A stretch of DNA of 64,000 nucleotides, from the NCBI GenBank assembly GCA_004298015.1, contig SCSE01000045.1:86871-150870 (forward strand), read 5' to 3'. The notes beneath the pieces are model-generated. The model made no database searches. It saw nothing but the letters and a program-made list of their open reading frames with translations, and had not been told where the DNA came from. How positions within the stretch are numbered: the first letter of the stretch is position 1; the number at the start of each line of letters is the position of its first letter. The position numbers were made by a program, and so were the translations under genes. The DNA is from Rhodanobacter sp. (GTDB lineage: Bacteria; Pseudomonadota; Gammaproteobacteria; Xanthomonadales; Rhodanobacteraceae). Of the stretch, positions 18,042 through 27,001 are shown one piece after another.

Positions 18042-20147
18042 ATGCTCACCGACACCACCAAGGACGCCATCCGCAGCGCCTATACCCGCCTCAAGGACGG
18101 GTTGCCGGGTTTTCGCGCGCGCGCCTCGCAGGGCCGGATGATCGCCGAGGTCGCCAAGGCGCTCGGCAACCACGGTGGCGTAGCGGTGATCGAGGCGCCG
18201 ACCGGCACCGGCAAGTCGATGGCCTACCTGATCGCCGGTGTCGAGGTCGCACGTTTCCAGAAGAAGCGGTTGCTGATCGCCACCGCCACGGTGGCGCTCC
18301 AGGAGCAACTGGTGCAGCGCGACATTCCGCTGTACCTGCAGCTCAACGGGATCGAGGCGAAAGTGGCGCTGGCCAAGGGCCGCGGACGCTACCTGTGTCC
18401 GCGCAACCTGGCGATGGCGGTCAACAGCCTCAACGACTCCGGCCAGATGGGCCTGGCCGGCTTCGACGCCGACCTCACCTTGTGGGCCAGGCCACCGCAG
18501 CCACGCGACAAGCAGGCGTTGGGCAAGCTCAGCGAAACGTTCGCCAATGGCGAATGGCATGGCGACATGGACACCGCGCCGGAGCCGGTCAGCGACCTGT
18601 TGCGCCCGATGGTCACCACCAGTGCGGGCGGCTGCACCAATCGCAAGTGCGGCCAGTTCATGGTCTGCCCGTTCTTCGTTGCCCGCCGTGCGGTGGACGA
18701 TGCCGAGATCATCGTCGCCAACCAGGACCTGGTGCTGGCCGACCTCACCATGCCGGGCGAAGACGACGGCTGGGGCGGGGTGATCCTGCCGCGACCGGAC
18801 GAGACGCTGTACATCTTCGACGAAGGCCATCATGTCCCCGGTAAGGCGATCGACCGCGGTGCGGCCGAGGTGTACATGAACGTCACCGTACGCCAATTGA
18901 GCCGCCTCGGACGACAGGTGCACGCGGCCTATTCGCTGACCGACAAGCCATCGCTGGGCAAGCTCAGTCTCGACCAGGGTGATGAAAAGCTGCAGCAACT
19001 GAGCAACGCGCTGGAGGAGCTGGAGCGGGAGATCCGGCTCGCCTGGCTGCCCGATCCGGCGCAGAAGGAACCGATCTACCGCGGCTCACTCGGACAGTTG
19101 CCGCCGCCGTGGGTGGCGCACGCGCAATCGCTCAGCGCGCAGACCGGCGAGGTACAGCGCTGGCTGACGGCGGTTCGTCGGGCGGTCGTCGAAATGACCG
19201 ACGGCGGGCCGACCCAGGAGGCGCTGTCACGCGAGCTCGGGATGGCGCTGGAGCGCATCGAAAAGCAGGCACGATGCTGGCGGGCCTGGTCGACCGAAGA
19301 CCCCGATGACGCGCCTCCGCTGGCGCGCTGGGTTACCCTGGCAGGAGATCAGCAACTGGTCTGCCATGCCTCGGCGGTGTCCGCGGGCGGACTGCTGCGC
19401 AACGTGCTGTGGGGCAACGCCAGCGGCGTGGTGATGACCTCGGCCACGCTGAGTGCGGGCGGCAACTTCCGCGGCTTCGCCGACGCGGTCGGACTACCCG
19501 ATGACGCGGTCACCCTGAGCCTGCCTTCGCCGTTCGACCTGTCCGTTCAGGCCCGGCTGGAGGTGCCGGCGATGCGCACGTTACCCGATGCACGCGAGGC
19601 ACACGCCGAAGAGATCAGCACATGGCTGGCCGACCACCTGGACTGGGACGCCGGCAATCTGGTGCTGTTCACCTCGCGCGCCAAGCTCGAACGGGTACTG
19701 CAAAAACTGCCGATCGCACAGGTACGCAAGGTGCGCGCGCAGGGCTCGCTGGGCAAGTCGCAGCTGATCGCCGAGCACTGCGCCGATATCGAGGCCGGCA
19801 AGGGCAGCACCTTGTTCGGCCTGGCCTCCTTCGGCGAGGGGCTCGATCTGCCCGGCAAGCTGTGCGAAACGGTGGTGATCACCCAGTTGCCGTTCGCGGT
19901 GCCGACCGACCCGGTCGGCGCGACCTACGCCGAATGGCTGGAGTCGCGCGGACGCAATCCTTTCATCGAAGTCAGCGTGCCCGATGCGACGCGGCTGCTG
20001 ACGCAGTACTGCGGTCGCCTGATCCGCAACGAGACCGACCGCGGTCGTATCGTGCTGCTGGACCGACGGGTAGTCACCAAGCGCTACGGCAGCGGCATGC
20101 TCAGGGCACTGCCACCGTTCCAGCAGGTGATCGAGCCAAGCGCATGA
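18042..20147 (+). CDS. dinG: ATP-dependent Fe-S helicase DinG
   Basis: An XPD-like superfamily 2 DNA helicase acting on R-loops and recombination intermediates (701 aa, E. coli length). Walker A is EAPTGTGKS (about 51-59). Four cysteines that should hold the 4Fe-4S cluster are present: one in GRYLCPRN (about 119) and three in CTNRKCGQFMVC (about 198-210). The DEAH-type box reads FDEGHH. C-terminal motifs include VMTSATLS, LFGLASFGEGLDLPG and QYCGRLIRNE. The ATG at MLTDTTKDAIRSAY fits the family start. The next gene overlaps by four bases. Confidence 0.95.
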   Translation: MLTDTTKDAIRSAYTRLKDGLPGFRARASQGRMIAEVAKALGNHGGVAVIEAPTGTGKSMAYLIAGVEVARFQKKRLLIATATVALQEQLVQRDIPLYLQLNGIEAKVALAKGRGRYLCPRNLAMAVNSLNDSGQMGLAGFDADLTLWARPPQPRDKQALGKLSETFANGEWHGDMDTAPEPVSDLLRPMVTTSAGGCTNRKCGQFMVCPFFVARRAVDDAEIIVANQDLVLADLTMPGEDDGWGGVILPRPDETLYIFDEGHHVPGKAIDRGAAEVYMNVTVRQLSRLGRQVHAAYSLTDKPSLGKLSLDQGDEKLQQLSNALEELEREIRLAWLPDPAQKEPIYRGSLGQLPPPWVAHAQSLSAQTGEVQRWLTAVRRAVVEMTDGGPTQEALSRELGMALERIEKQARCWRAWSTEDPDDAPPLARWVTLAGDQQLVCHASAVSAGGLLRNVLWGNASGVVMTSATLSAGGNFRGFADAVGLPDDAVTLSLPSPFDLSVQARLEVPAMRTLPDAREAHAEEISTWLADHLDWDAGNLVLFTSRAKLERVLQKLPIAQVRKVRAQGSLGKSQLIAEHCADIEAGKGSTLFGLASFGEGLDLPGKLCETVVITQLPFAVPTDPVGATYAEWLESRGRNPFIEVSVPDATRLLTQYCGRLIRNETDRGRIVLLDRRVVTKRYGSGMLRALPPFQQVIEPSA

Positions 20148-20710
20148 GCGAGTCCATCATCCGGCTCGGCGACTGCCCATCACAACGCTGGAAAAACGGT
20201 CTCGGCAGCACCCGCGAGATAGCCGTCCATCCGCTGACCGTCGGTTGCAGCGATTTCCTCTGGCGGGCCAGCCTCGCCGAGGTCGACAGCACGGCGCCGT
20301 TCTCGCGCTTCCCGGGTATCGACCGGCATATCGTGCTGCTCGATGGCGCCGGCTTCACCATGACGCTGGACGACAACCAGCTGCACCCGCTGACCACGCC
20401 GTTCGAGCCGCTCGCCTTCCCCGGCGAGGCCCGCGTTGGCGTGCAGCTGGCTGGCGGCCCCAGCCGCGACTTCAACCTGATGGTGCAGCGATCACAGGCA
20501 CGTGGCGACGTGGTGGTGTGGCGCAGGCAAGGGTACTGTCCGCTCACCCTGACGACGGTGCTGGTACATGCCGCCCGCGGCGAGATCGACACGGCCGACG
20601 GCACGTTGCGATGCGGTGACAGCTGGCGGCCTGCGGCACCCTCCAACGGGCACGTCCTGCTGCGCGAGGATGCCGTTGCCTTGATGATTCGTATCGAGCG
20701 CAACCTCTGA
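20144..20710 (+). CDS. HutD/Ves family cupin protein
   Basis: A 188-aa cupin-fold protein. WKNGLGSTREIAVHP near the N-terminus matches the WKNGxGxTxEI signature of the HutD/Ves family. DFLWRASLAEVDSTAPFSRFPGIDRHIVLLDGAGFTM (quoted in part) is the conserved beta-sheet core, and PFEPLAFPGE follows. Members are linked to histidine utilisation or cold-shock expression, but their biochemical activity is unknown. No hut genes are nearby. Its ATG overlaps the dinG stop codon (ATGA), indicating coupled translation. MITE copy B follows within 20 bases of the stop codon. Confidence 0.85.
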   Translation: MSESIIRLGDCPSQRWKNGLGSTREIAVHPLTVGCSDFLWRASLAEVDSTAPFSRFPGIDRHIVLLDGAGFTMTLDDNQLHPLTTPFEPLAFPGEARVGVQLAGGPSRDFNLMVQRSQARGDVVVWRRQGYCPLTLTTVLVHAARGEIDTADGTLRCGDSWRPAAPSNGHVLLREDAVALMIRIERNL

Positions 20711-20727
20711 GCGACCGCTTGTGGCCG

Positions 20728-20888
20728 CTGAGGCTGTCGAGCTTTGATCGAGCGGTCTGCGAATCCGCCTGCGCAGGCCCTGTTTCCACCGCTTCTTGCG
20801 CCATGGAACCACGACGGAGCGGCGAGTCGTCCAAAATCCGTCCTCGCGCAGCCGCATGCCCGCCTCGGCCACCAAGGCCCGACCGCCC
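20728..20888 (-). repeat. MITE-like repeat, copy B
   Basis: A near full-length copy of the dispersed element, inverted relative to copies C and D. Read on the minus strand it contains GCGGCTGCGCGAGGACGG, then GGTTCCATGGCGCAAGAAGC, the block CTGCGCAGGCGGATTCGC and the terminus CTCGACAGCCTC. It occupies almost the whole gap between the HutD-like gene and the NnrU gene. Confidence 0.7.
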
Positions 20889-20928
20889 CCTATACTCGCG
20901 GCAACGTCGCGATGGGGGGGGAGTTGTC

Positions 20929-21507
20929 ATGTGGGTACTGATCCTGGGTCTGGTGGTTTTTCTCGGCTTGCACTCGCTGCGCATCTTCGCCGATGACTGG
21001 CGCAGCCGGCAGCTCGCGCGGCTGGGGGTGAAACGCTGGAAAGGCCTGTATGCGCTGGTGGCGCTGATTGGCCTGGTGCTGATCTGCTGGGGCTTCGTAC
21101 TGGCCCGCCAGCATCCGCTGCCGCTGTACTCGCCAGCGCCATTCTGGCGTCACCTCAATGCGCTGTTCATGCTGGTGGCGTTCGTGCTTTTCTTCGCCGC
21201 CCGCGTGCCGCGCAACCACATCAAGGCCAAACTCGGCCATCCGCAGCTGCTGGCGGTGAAGGTCTGGGCGGTCGGTCATCTGCTGGCCACCGGCATGCTG
21301 CGCGACGTGTTGTTGTTCGGCAGCTTCCTGCTGTGGGCCGTGGTGCTGTTCGCGGTATCGCGCCGACGCGACCGCCGGCTGGGCACGGTTCGCCCGGCAG
21401 GTACACTCAAGGGTGATGCGCTGACCGTACTGGTCGGCGTGGTGGTGTGGCTCGCCTTCGCGTTCTGGCTGCACCAGTGGTTGTTCGGGGTGAATCCGCT
21501 GACCTGA
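20929..21507 (+). CDS. NnrU-family membrane protein
   Basis: A 192-aa integral inner-membrane protein with about six helices. The N-terminal VVFLGLHSLRIFADDWR and RWKGLYALVALIGLVLICWG are the NnrU hallmarks, as is HLLATGMLRDVLLFGSFLLW. NnrU proteins were named from denitrification clusters, but most relatives lie outside them and their role is unclear. A GGGGGAG ribosome-binding site precedes the ATG at 20929, which decides the start over upstream in-frame codons lying in MITE copy B. Confidence 0.88.
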   Translation: MWVLILGLVVFLGLHSLRIFADDWRSRQLARLGVKRWKGLYALVALIGLVLICWGFVLARQHPLPLYSPAPFWRHLNALFMLVAFVLFFAARVPRNHIKAKLGHPQLLAVKVWAVGHLLATGMLRDVLLFGSFLLWAVVLFAVSRRRDRRLGTVRPAGTLKGDALTVLVGVVVWLAFAFWLHQWLFGVNPLT

Positions 21508-21597
21508 ACGGCCGGATCCGGGGTGTCGGGAGTCATCTGGGGGCGATGACGGCGACGCGCTAGAATGTCGACCATTCCACCCCGCGAGGACCGTCAC

Positions 21598-21795
21598 ATG
21601 GCTGGTTTTCTGCTTTGGCTGTTGCTGCTGGTGTTTTGCTGGCCACTGGCGTTGCTGGCGCTGGTGCTGTACCCGATCGTGTGGCTGCTGTTGCTGCCGC
21701 TGCGCCTGGTCGGCATGACGGTAACGGCAGTGTTCGCCTTTCTCGGCGCGATGCTGATGCTGCCGGCACGGGTACTGCGCGGCCGCCCGGTTTAG
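21598..21795 (+). CDS. Small two-helix membrane protein
   Basis: A 65-aa, extremely hydrophobic protein made of two or three closely spaced helices (FLLWLLLLVFCWPLALLALV, then VWLLLLPLRLVGMTVTAVFAF) ending with basic residues RVLRGRPV. A GAGGA ribosome-binding site seven bases before the ATG supports translation. Similar small proteins occur in Xanthomonadales, but no function is known. MITE copy C begins at its stop codon. Confidence 0.65.
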   Translation: MAGFLLWLLLLVFCWPLALLALVLYPIVWLLLLPLRLVGMTVTAVFAFLGAMLMLPARVLRGRPV

Positions 21796-21956
21796 CAGCT
21801 TGTCGGGCGGTGGTGGTCGAGGCGAGCATTCGGCTTTGCGAGGACAGAGTTCTGACATTTTTCCGGGCCATCGTGGCTCTATGAGCCAAGAAGCGGCAGG
21901 TAGTGGACCGCACCGCCTGACTCGCAGACCGGCCGAGCAACGTCCGACGCGCTGCC
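21795..21956 (+). repeat. MITE-like repeat, copy C
   Basis: A near full-length copy in the plus orientation. It has GTCGAGGCGAGCATTCGGC, then TGCGAGGACAGAG, GGCCATCGTGG, CCAAGAAGCGGCAGG, GACTCGCAGACCGGCCGAGC and the terminal CGTCCGACGCGCTGCC. Its ends AGCAGCTTGTCGGGC and GTCCGACGCGCTGC are imperfect inverted repeats. It ends one base before the AGGAGG that serves the next gene. Confidence 0.7.
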
Positions 21957-21969
21957 AGGAGGTTATGGC

Positions 21970-22566
21970 TTGAGCAAACCGCACTCGCCGTCCTGCGCGC
22001 GCAATCGCGACCCGATCCTGCAGGTGCTGCGTGGGCTGCTGGCCGATCGCCGGCGCGTGCTGGAGATCGGCAGCGGCAGCGGCGAGCACGCCGCGTATTT
22101 CGCCGCCGCATTGCCCCACCTCATCTGGCAGAGTTCGGACCGTGCCGAGAACCTGCCGGGCATCCGCGCCTGGCTGGACGAGGTCGCGTTGTCCAATACA
22201 CCTGCACCCCTGGAGTTCGACGTCACCGGTCGCTGGCCGCAGCAGTCATTCGATGCAGTATTCAGCGCCAACACCTTGCACATCATGGCCTGGACCGAAG
22301 TGCAGCAGCTGTTCGCGCGACTGCCGACGATCAGCACCGAAGACACGCGCCTGATCATCTATGGCCCGTTCAACGACCACGGCCGCTACAGCAGCGACAG
22401 CAATGCAGCGTTCGATCAATGGTTGCAGGCGCGCGGCGCCCAGATGGCGATTCGTGATGCCGAAGCCGTGGATGCGCTGGCCAGCCAGGTCGGCTTCAGC
22501 CTGACCGACGATATCGCCATGCCCGCCAACAACCGCTGTCGGGTATGGCGTCGCGGCACAGGCTGA
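21970..22566 (+). CDS. DUF938 family SAM-dependent methyltransferase-like protein
   Basis: A 198-aa class I Rossmann-type protein. RVLEIGSGSGEHAAYFAAALP is the SAM-binding motif I region, and NTLHIMAWTEVQQLF and YGPFNDHGRYSSDSNAAFDQWL are DUF938 signatures. The substrate is unknown. The start is an unusual TTG, chosen because an AGGAGG lies eight bases upstream. An ATG at 21965 is out of frame and would encode a two-codon ATG-GCT-TGA ORF overlapping the leader. The ribosome-binding site touches the end of MITE copy C. Confidence 0.85.
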   Translation: MSKPHSPSCARNRDPILQVLRGLLADRRRVLEIGSGSGEHAAYFAAALPHLIWQSSDRAENLPGIRAWLDEVALSNTPAPLEFDVTGRWPQQSFDAVFSANTLHIMAWTEVQQLFARLPTISTEDTRLIIYGPFNDHGRYSSDSNAAFDQWLQARGAQMAIRDAEAVDALASQVGFSLTDDIAMPANNRCRVWRRGTG

Positions 22567-22956
22567 TCAGCGGCTGGCGCCGAGCCCGCCCCCTATCGTG
22601 TGTACATAAGGCGACACCTGATTACCCATCTGCTGCATCCTCGCTTGGAGTATGGCCTGATGTGGGAAATCAGTAGGTGCCTCTTCCGCCGCGTAGGGCG
22701 GGCACGGCCCGCCGCGCTTTATCATGACGCCTCTGGGCAGGGCCGGCGGACCGTGTCCGCCCTACGCCGAGGCACGGATTGCGATGGACGTGCGGACCAC
22801 TCATCTGCCGCACCCGCGTTTCGAGAAGGGCATGAGATGGCCGTTCTTGAAGGGTGTGGGCCAAGCAAGATTTTTCTGACCACGGCTTCAAACAGCCGGC
22901 TGATAAGGCTCCGCGGAAGTGAGGATGCTATATGTGGGAAATCAGGAGGTGACATG
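22567..22956. repeat. ychJ leader region: inverted REP pair flanked by a 22-bp direct repeat
   Basis: No gene was found here. Two REP-type hairpins face each other: GGCGGG-CACGG-CCCGCC (22697-22713) and GGCGGA-CCGTG-TCCGCC (22745-22761), each with a CGTAG flank on the outer side. Around them is a direct repeat of ATGTGGGAAATCAG plus AGGTG (22660-22681 and 22932-22953; 20 of 22 bases identical). The second copy contains the AGGAGG ribosome-binding site of ychJ; the first has AGTAGG instead. This looks like an insertion or duplication that split the ychJ leader. Confidence 0.6.
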
Positions 22957-23355
22957 ATGTTGATCGACAACCTCAGCCCCTGCCCGTGCGGCAACCCTGC
23001 AGGCTATCGCCAGTGCTGCGGACCGCTGCACGACGGCGCGATCGCCGACAGTGCCGAGCAACTGATGCGCTCGCGCTACAGCGCCTACGTGCTGAAACGC
23101 GAGGACTACCTGCTGGCCAGCTGGCACGCCGACACGCGTCCGGCCTCGCTGCAGCTGGCCGCGCAACAGCCGTCCCCCACCTGGTTGGGTCTGGAGATCC
23201 GGCAGCATCACGTGATCGACGATCTGCACGCCAGCGTGGAGTTCGTTGCCCGTTATCGCCTCGGCGGTGGCCGCGCAAGCCGTCAGCACGAGACCAGTCG
23301 CTTCGTCCGCGAGGAAGGTCGCTGGTACTACGTCACCGGCGAACTGAAGCGCTGA
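22957..23355 (+). CDS. ychJ: YchJ family protein (SEC-C motif, UPF0225)
   Basis: A 132-aa protein with an N-terminal SEC-C zinc-binding motif, SPCPCGNPAGYRQCCGPLHDG, followed by the conserved LMRSRYSAYVLKREDYLLASWH and FVREEGRWYYVTGEL that define YchJ. The E. coli protein has a second C-terminal SEC-C motif; it is absent here, which is common for shorter relatives. The ATG at 22957 is seven bases from AGGAGG; the ATG at 22954 is an alternative. Longer upstream reading is rejected because it runs through the REP hairpins. Function is unknown. Confidence 0.88.
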   Translation: MLIDNLSPCPCGNPAGYRQCCGPLHDGAIADSAEQLMRSRYSAYVLKREDYLLASWHADTRPASLQLAAQQPSPTWLGLEIRQHHVIDDLHASVEFVARYRLGGGRASRQHETSRFVREEGRWYYVTGELKR

Positions 23356-23383
23356 CCGGAACCCGCCAGCGGGCGCCCGCGGC

Positions 23384-25105
<1,722 letters not shown>

Positions 25106-25178
25106 CTAGCCCGGGCCTGTGCAGCGCCAACAGCCGCCGACACCGCAGGCTTGCGTAGGCCTCGACCGACCGCACCCG

Positions 25179-25223
25179 TCGGCGCTACAACGCGGGCGCT
25201 ACAACGCCCCGGCGCTACAACGC
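25179..25223. repeat. Three tandem copies of a 14-15 bp unit
   Basis: Three head-to-tail copies of GGCGCTACAACGC, separated by zero to three bases, lie between ligB and the NRDE gene. Spacing is too short and copies too few for a CRISPR. The rest of this 176-bp gap shows nothing recognisable. Confidence 0.6.
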
Positions 25224-25251
25224 GTTGAGCGCTGCGACCCGGCAACGCGTC

Positions 25252-26040
25252 TCAAGACATGGAATACGTCCTGCCGCGCCCGCCGCCGAACTTCAGTGTG
25301 GTTTGCCCATCACGGCGACCATGCGGACCGAAACGACGCTCCACGATCACCCCGCCACCATCATGCCCGATCGCCACGACGGTGCTGGCTCGCGTGCCGT
25401 ACTGCTCGCCGCGAATGAACGCGGACGAAAGCCAGCGCTCGCGCTCCAGCCCGATACCGGTATCCGGCAACTCCGTATCGGCAGCAACATCTTCATCGGC
25501 CAACGCGTCGAACAGCGGCGAAAAATCATCGGTACCGCCTGCCTCCAGCCACTGCTGCAGCCGTTGCATCAGCCGGCGGGTCTTTGGCCACGGCGTATTG
25601 AAATCGGCATTCGACAAGCCGTGCACACCGCTCGCTACCCGCTGCGTGCGCGGGGCGGGCCGATTGCCGAGATAGAACGCATCGGCCCGATCGAAGGTCA
25701 GCAGGTTGAACGGGCGATAGCCTGCCGCAGTCGCCTGCAAGACCTGTGCATGGGTCGCAGCATCCGCCGCACCCGCCAGATAGTCGGTCGCCAGCAAACC
25801 GCGCGACGCGCCGGCCTGCGGATCGTCCGGATCGCGCACGTTGGTCACCACGCAACAGCGGCCGCTGTCGGTAACGCCGAGCCAGCTGCCGCCGGCCTCG
25901 AGATCGCGGCCGCCGATGATCGGCAGCGTGTCCCAACGCGCCAGCGCAGCGCTCGGCCGGGCATGGAATTCGTCGCGATTGCCGACCAGCAGCAGGCGCC
26001 AACGCGGATCTGCGTTCCAGGCGAAGGCAATCAGGCACAT
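25252..26040 (-). CDS. NRDE/TANGO2 family protein
   Basis: A 262-aa protein of the NRDE family, related to eukaryotic TANGO2, which has been linked to haem handling and lipid metabolism. The N-terminus MCLIAFAWN puts a cysteine directly after Met, as in Ntn-hydrolase-like proteins, followed by the family-defining LLVGNRDEFHARP. GGRDLEAGGSWLGVTDSGR and TNVRDPDDPQAGASRGLL are further signatures. The ATG at 26040 is selected because it gives the MC start; no strong ribosome-binding site is seen. It is encoded downstream of the methylglyoxal-synthase gene with a 42-bp gap containing an imperfect GC-rich hairpin. Confidence 0.9.
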   Translation of the reverse strand: MCLIAFAWNADPRWRLLLVGNRDEFHARPSAALARWDTLPIIGGRDLEAGGSWLGVTDSGRCCVVTNVRDPDDPQAGASRGLLATDYLAGAADAATHAQVLQATAAGYRPFNLLTFDRADAFYLGNRPAPRTQRVASGVHGLSNADFNTPWPKTRRLMQRLQQWLEAGGTDDFSPLFDALADEDVAADTELPDTGIGLERERWLSSAFIRGEQYGTRASTVVAIGHDGGGVIVERRFGPHGRRDGQTTLKFGGGRGRTYSMS

Positions 26041-26082
26041 GCGGATACACCGCTGCGGTGACGCGCCGCGCATGCTGCCTGA

Positions 26083-26973
26083 TCACGCATGCGGCGCGCC
26101 GGTACGTTCGATCCGGCGGCCAACCGCCGCGGCCCAGCGCGCCACCACGCCCGGCGAGGTCATGCAGACGGTTTCATCGGTGACGGTGGTGACCGCGCGT
26201 TCGAGCAACTGGATATCGGCCTCGTGCTGACGCGCCACATGCGGGTCCTCGAAGAAAATTGCACGCTGGCATCGCCGCTCCAGCACCAGATCGGCAATCT
26301 GCGCGTCACCGCCCATCGGACCGCTCTGGTAGCGATCGGCCCAGCTCTGGTGCTGTGGCCAGCCGCGGCTCCAGGCCAGCTCGTTGAGCCGCTGACCGGT
26401 CGTACCGGTCGCCACGCGCCGGGCAAAACGCGAAAACAGTTCGAAGTTCTCGGCCGCGCACGCCAGCATCTGCGGCTTCATCGCATCGTGCGCGATCAAC
26501 GCCACGGTCTGCGTTTCCAGCGCATGCAGGCGATCGGCACCTGGATCGGGAGCCAGATCGGCGTGCATGCGCTCCATCTCGATCCAGTCCCGCGCCGAGG
26601 CCACGGTGGAAATGAACGGCTTCTGGTGAATCACGCACTGCCGCTTCAACGCCACCGCCTCCGGAAAGATCGACGACGGATCGACCGGATCGATCAGGTA
26701 GATCGCACCGTCCAGCACCCGATCCGAATCCGGCAGGCCAACCACCTCGGCGACCAGTTTCATCAGACCGCCCTCGCGGCCATGCGGGTAACGTCGCAAG
26801 GCCGGATAGTCGATCAGCAAACCGGCGCGTGTGATCGCCTCGTAGGTCCGGCCCACCGCGTGCAGACCCAGCTGCAGCTCGCGGATACCGGCTTCGTTGG
26901 CCCGCAACCAGCGAAACAGTGCCGCGTCGGCATGGTTGTGATGGCGCTGGTTGGCGGCGAGACCCAGGCGCAT
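26083..26973 (-). CDS. mgsA: Methylglyoxal synthase with an extra N-terminal MGS-like domain
   Basis: The C-terminal half (about 150-296) is a complete methylglyoxal synthase, which converts dihydroxyacetone phosphate to methylglyoxal. It shows VALIAHD, ATGTTGQRL, SGPMGGDAQIADL and FFEDP followed by QHEADIQLL, matching E. coli His19, the phosphate-binding TGTTG, Asp71, Asp91, His98 and Asp101. The N-terminal half (1-150) follows the same fold order: LGLAANQ, GREGGLMKLVAEVV, AIYLIDPVDPSSIFPEAVALKR and FISTVASARDWIE. It lacks the catalytic Asp71 (Leu), His19 (Asn) and His98, so it looks like a non-catalytic MGS domain. E. coli MgsA is one domain of 152 aa. An AAGGAG site supports the ATG at 26973. 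The GATE membrane-protein gene is 28 bp upstream. Confidence 0.85.
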   Translation of the reverse strand: MRLGLAANQRHHNHADAALFRWLRANEAGIRELQLGLHAVGRTYEAITRAGLLIDYPALRRYPHGREGGLMKLVAEVVGLPDSDRVLDGAIYLIDPVDPSSIFPEAVALKRQCVIHQKPFISTVASARDWIEMERMHADLAPDPGADRLHALETQTVALIAHDAMKPQMLACAAENFELFSRFARRVATGTTGQRLNELAWSRGWPQHQSWADRYQSGPMGGDAQIADLVLERRCQRAIFFEDPHVARQHEADIQLLERAVTTVTDETVCMTSPGVVARWAAAVGRRIERTGAPHA

Positions 26974-27001
26974 GCGACTTACTCCTTGCAAAGGTGATGA
27001 A

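Noticed and set aside
22600..22956. N-terminal extension of YchJ in the same frame
   Set aside because: It runs through an inverted REP pair and a direct repeat; the ribosome-binding site and family start are at 22957.
25179..25223. Possible CRISPR-like repeats
   Set aside because: Three 13-14 bp units with almost no spacers; a simple tandem duplication.
26062..26100. GC-rich imperfect hairpin over the mgsA stop codon considered as a terminator
   Set aside because: The stem has a two-base bulge and no T-tract follows, and the next gene is only 42 bp from the mgsA stop.
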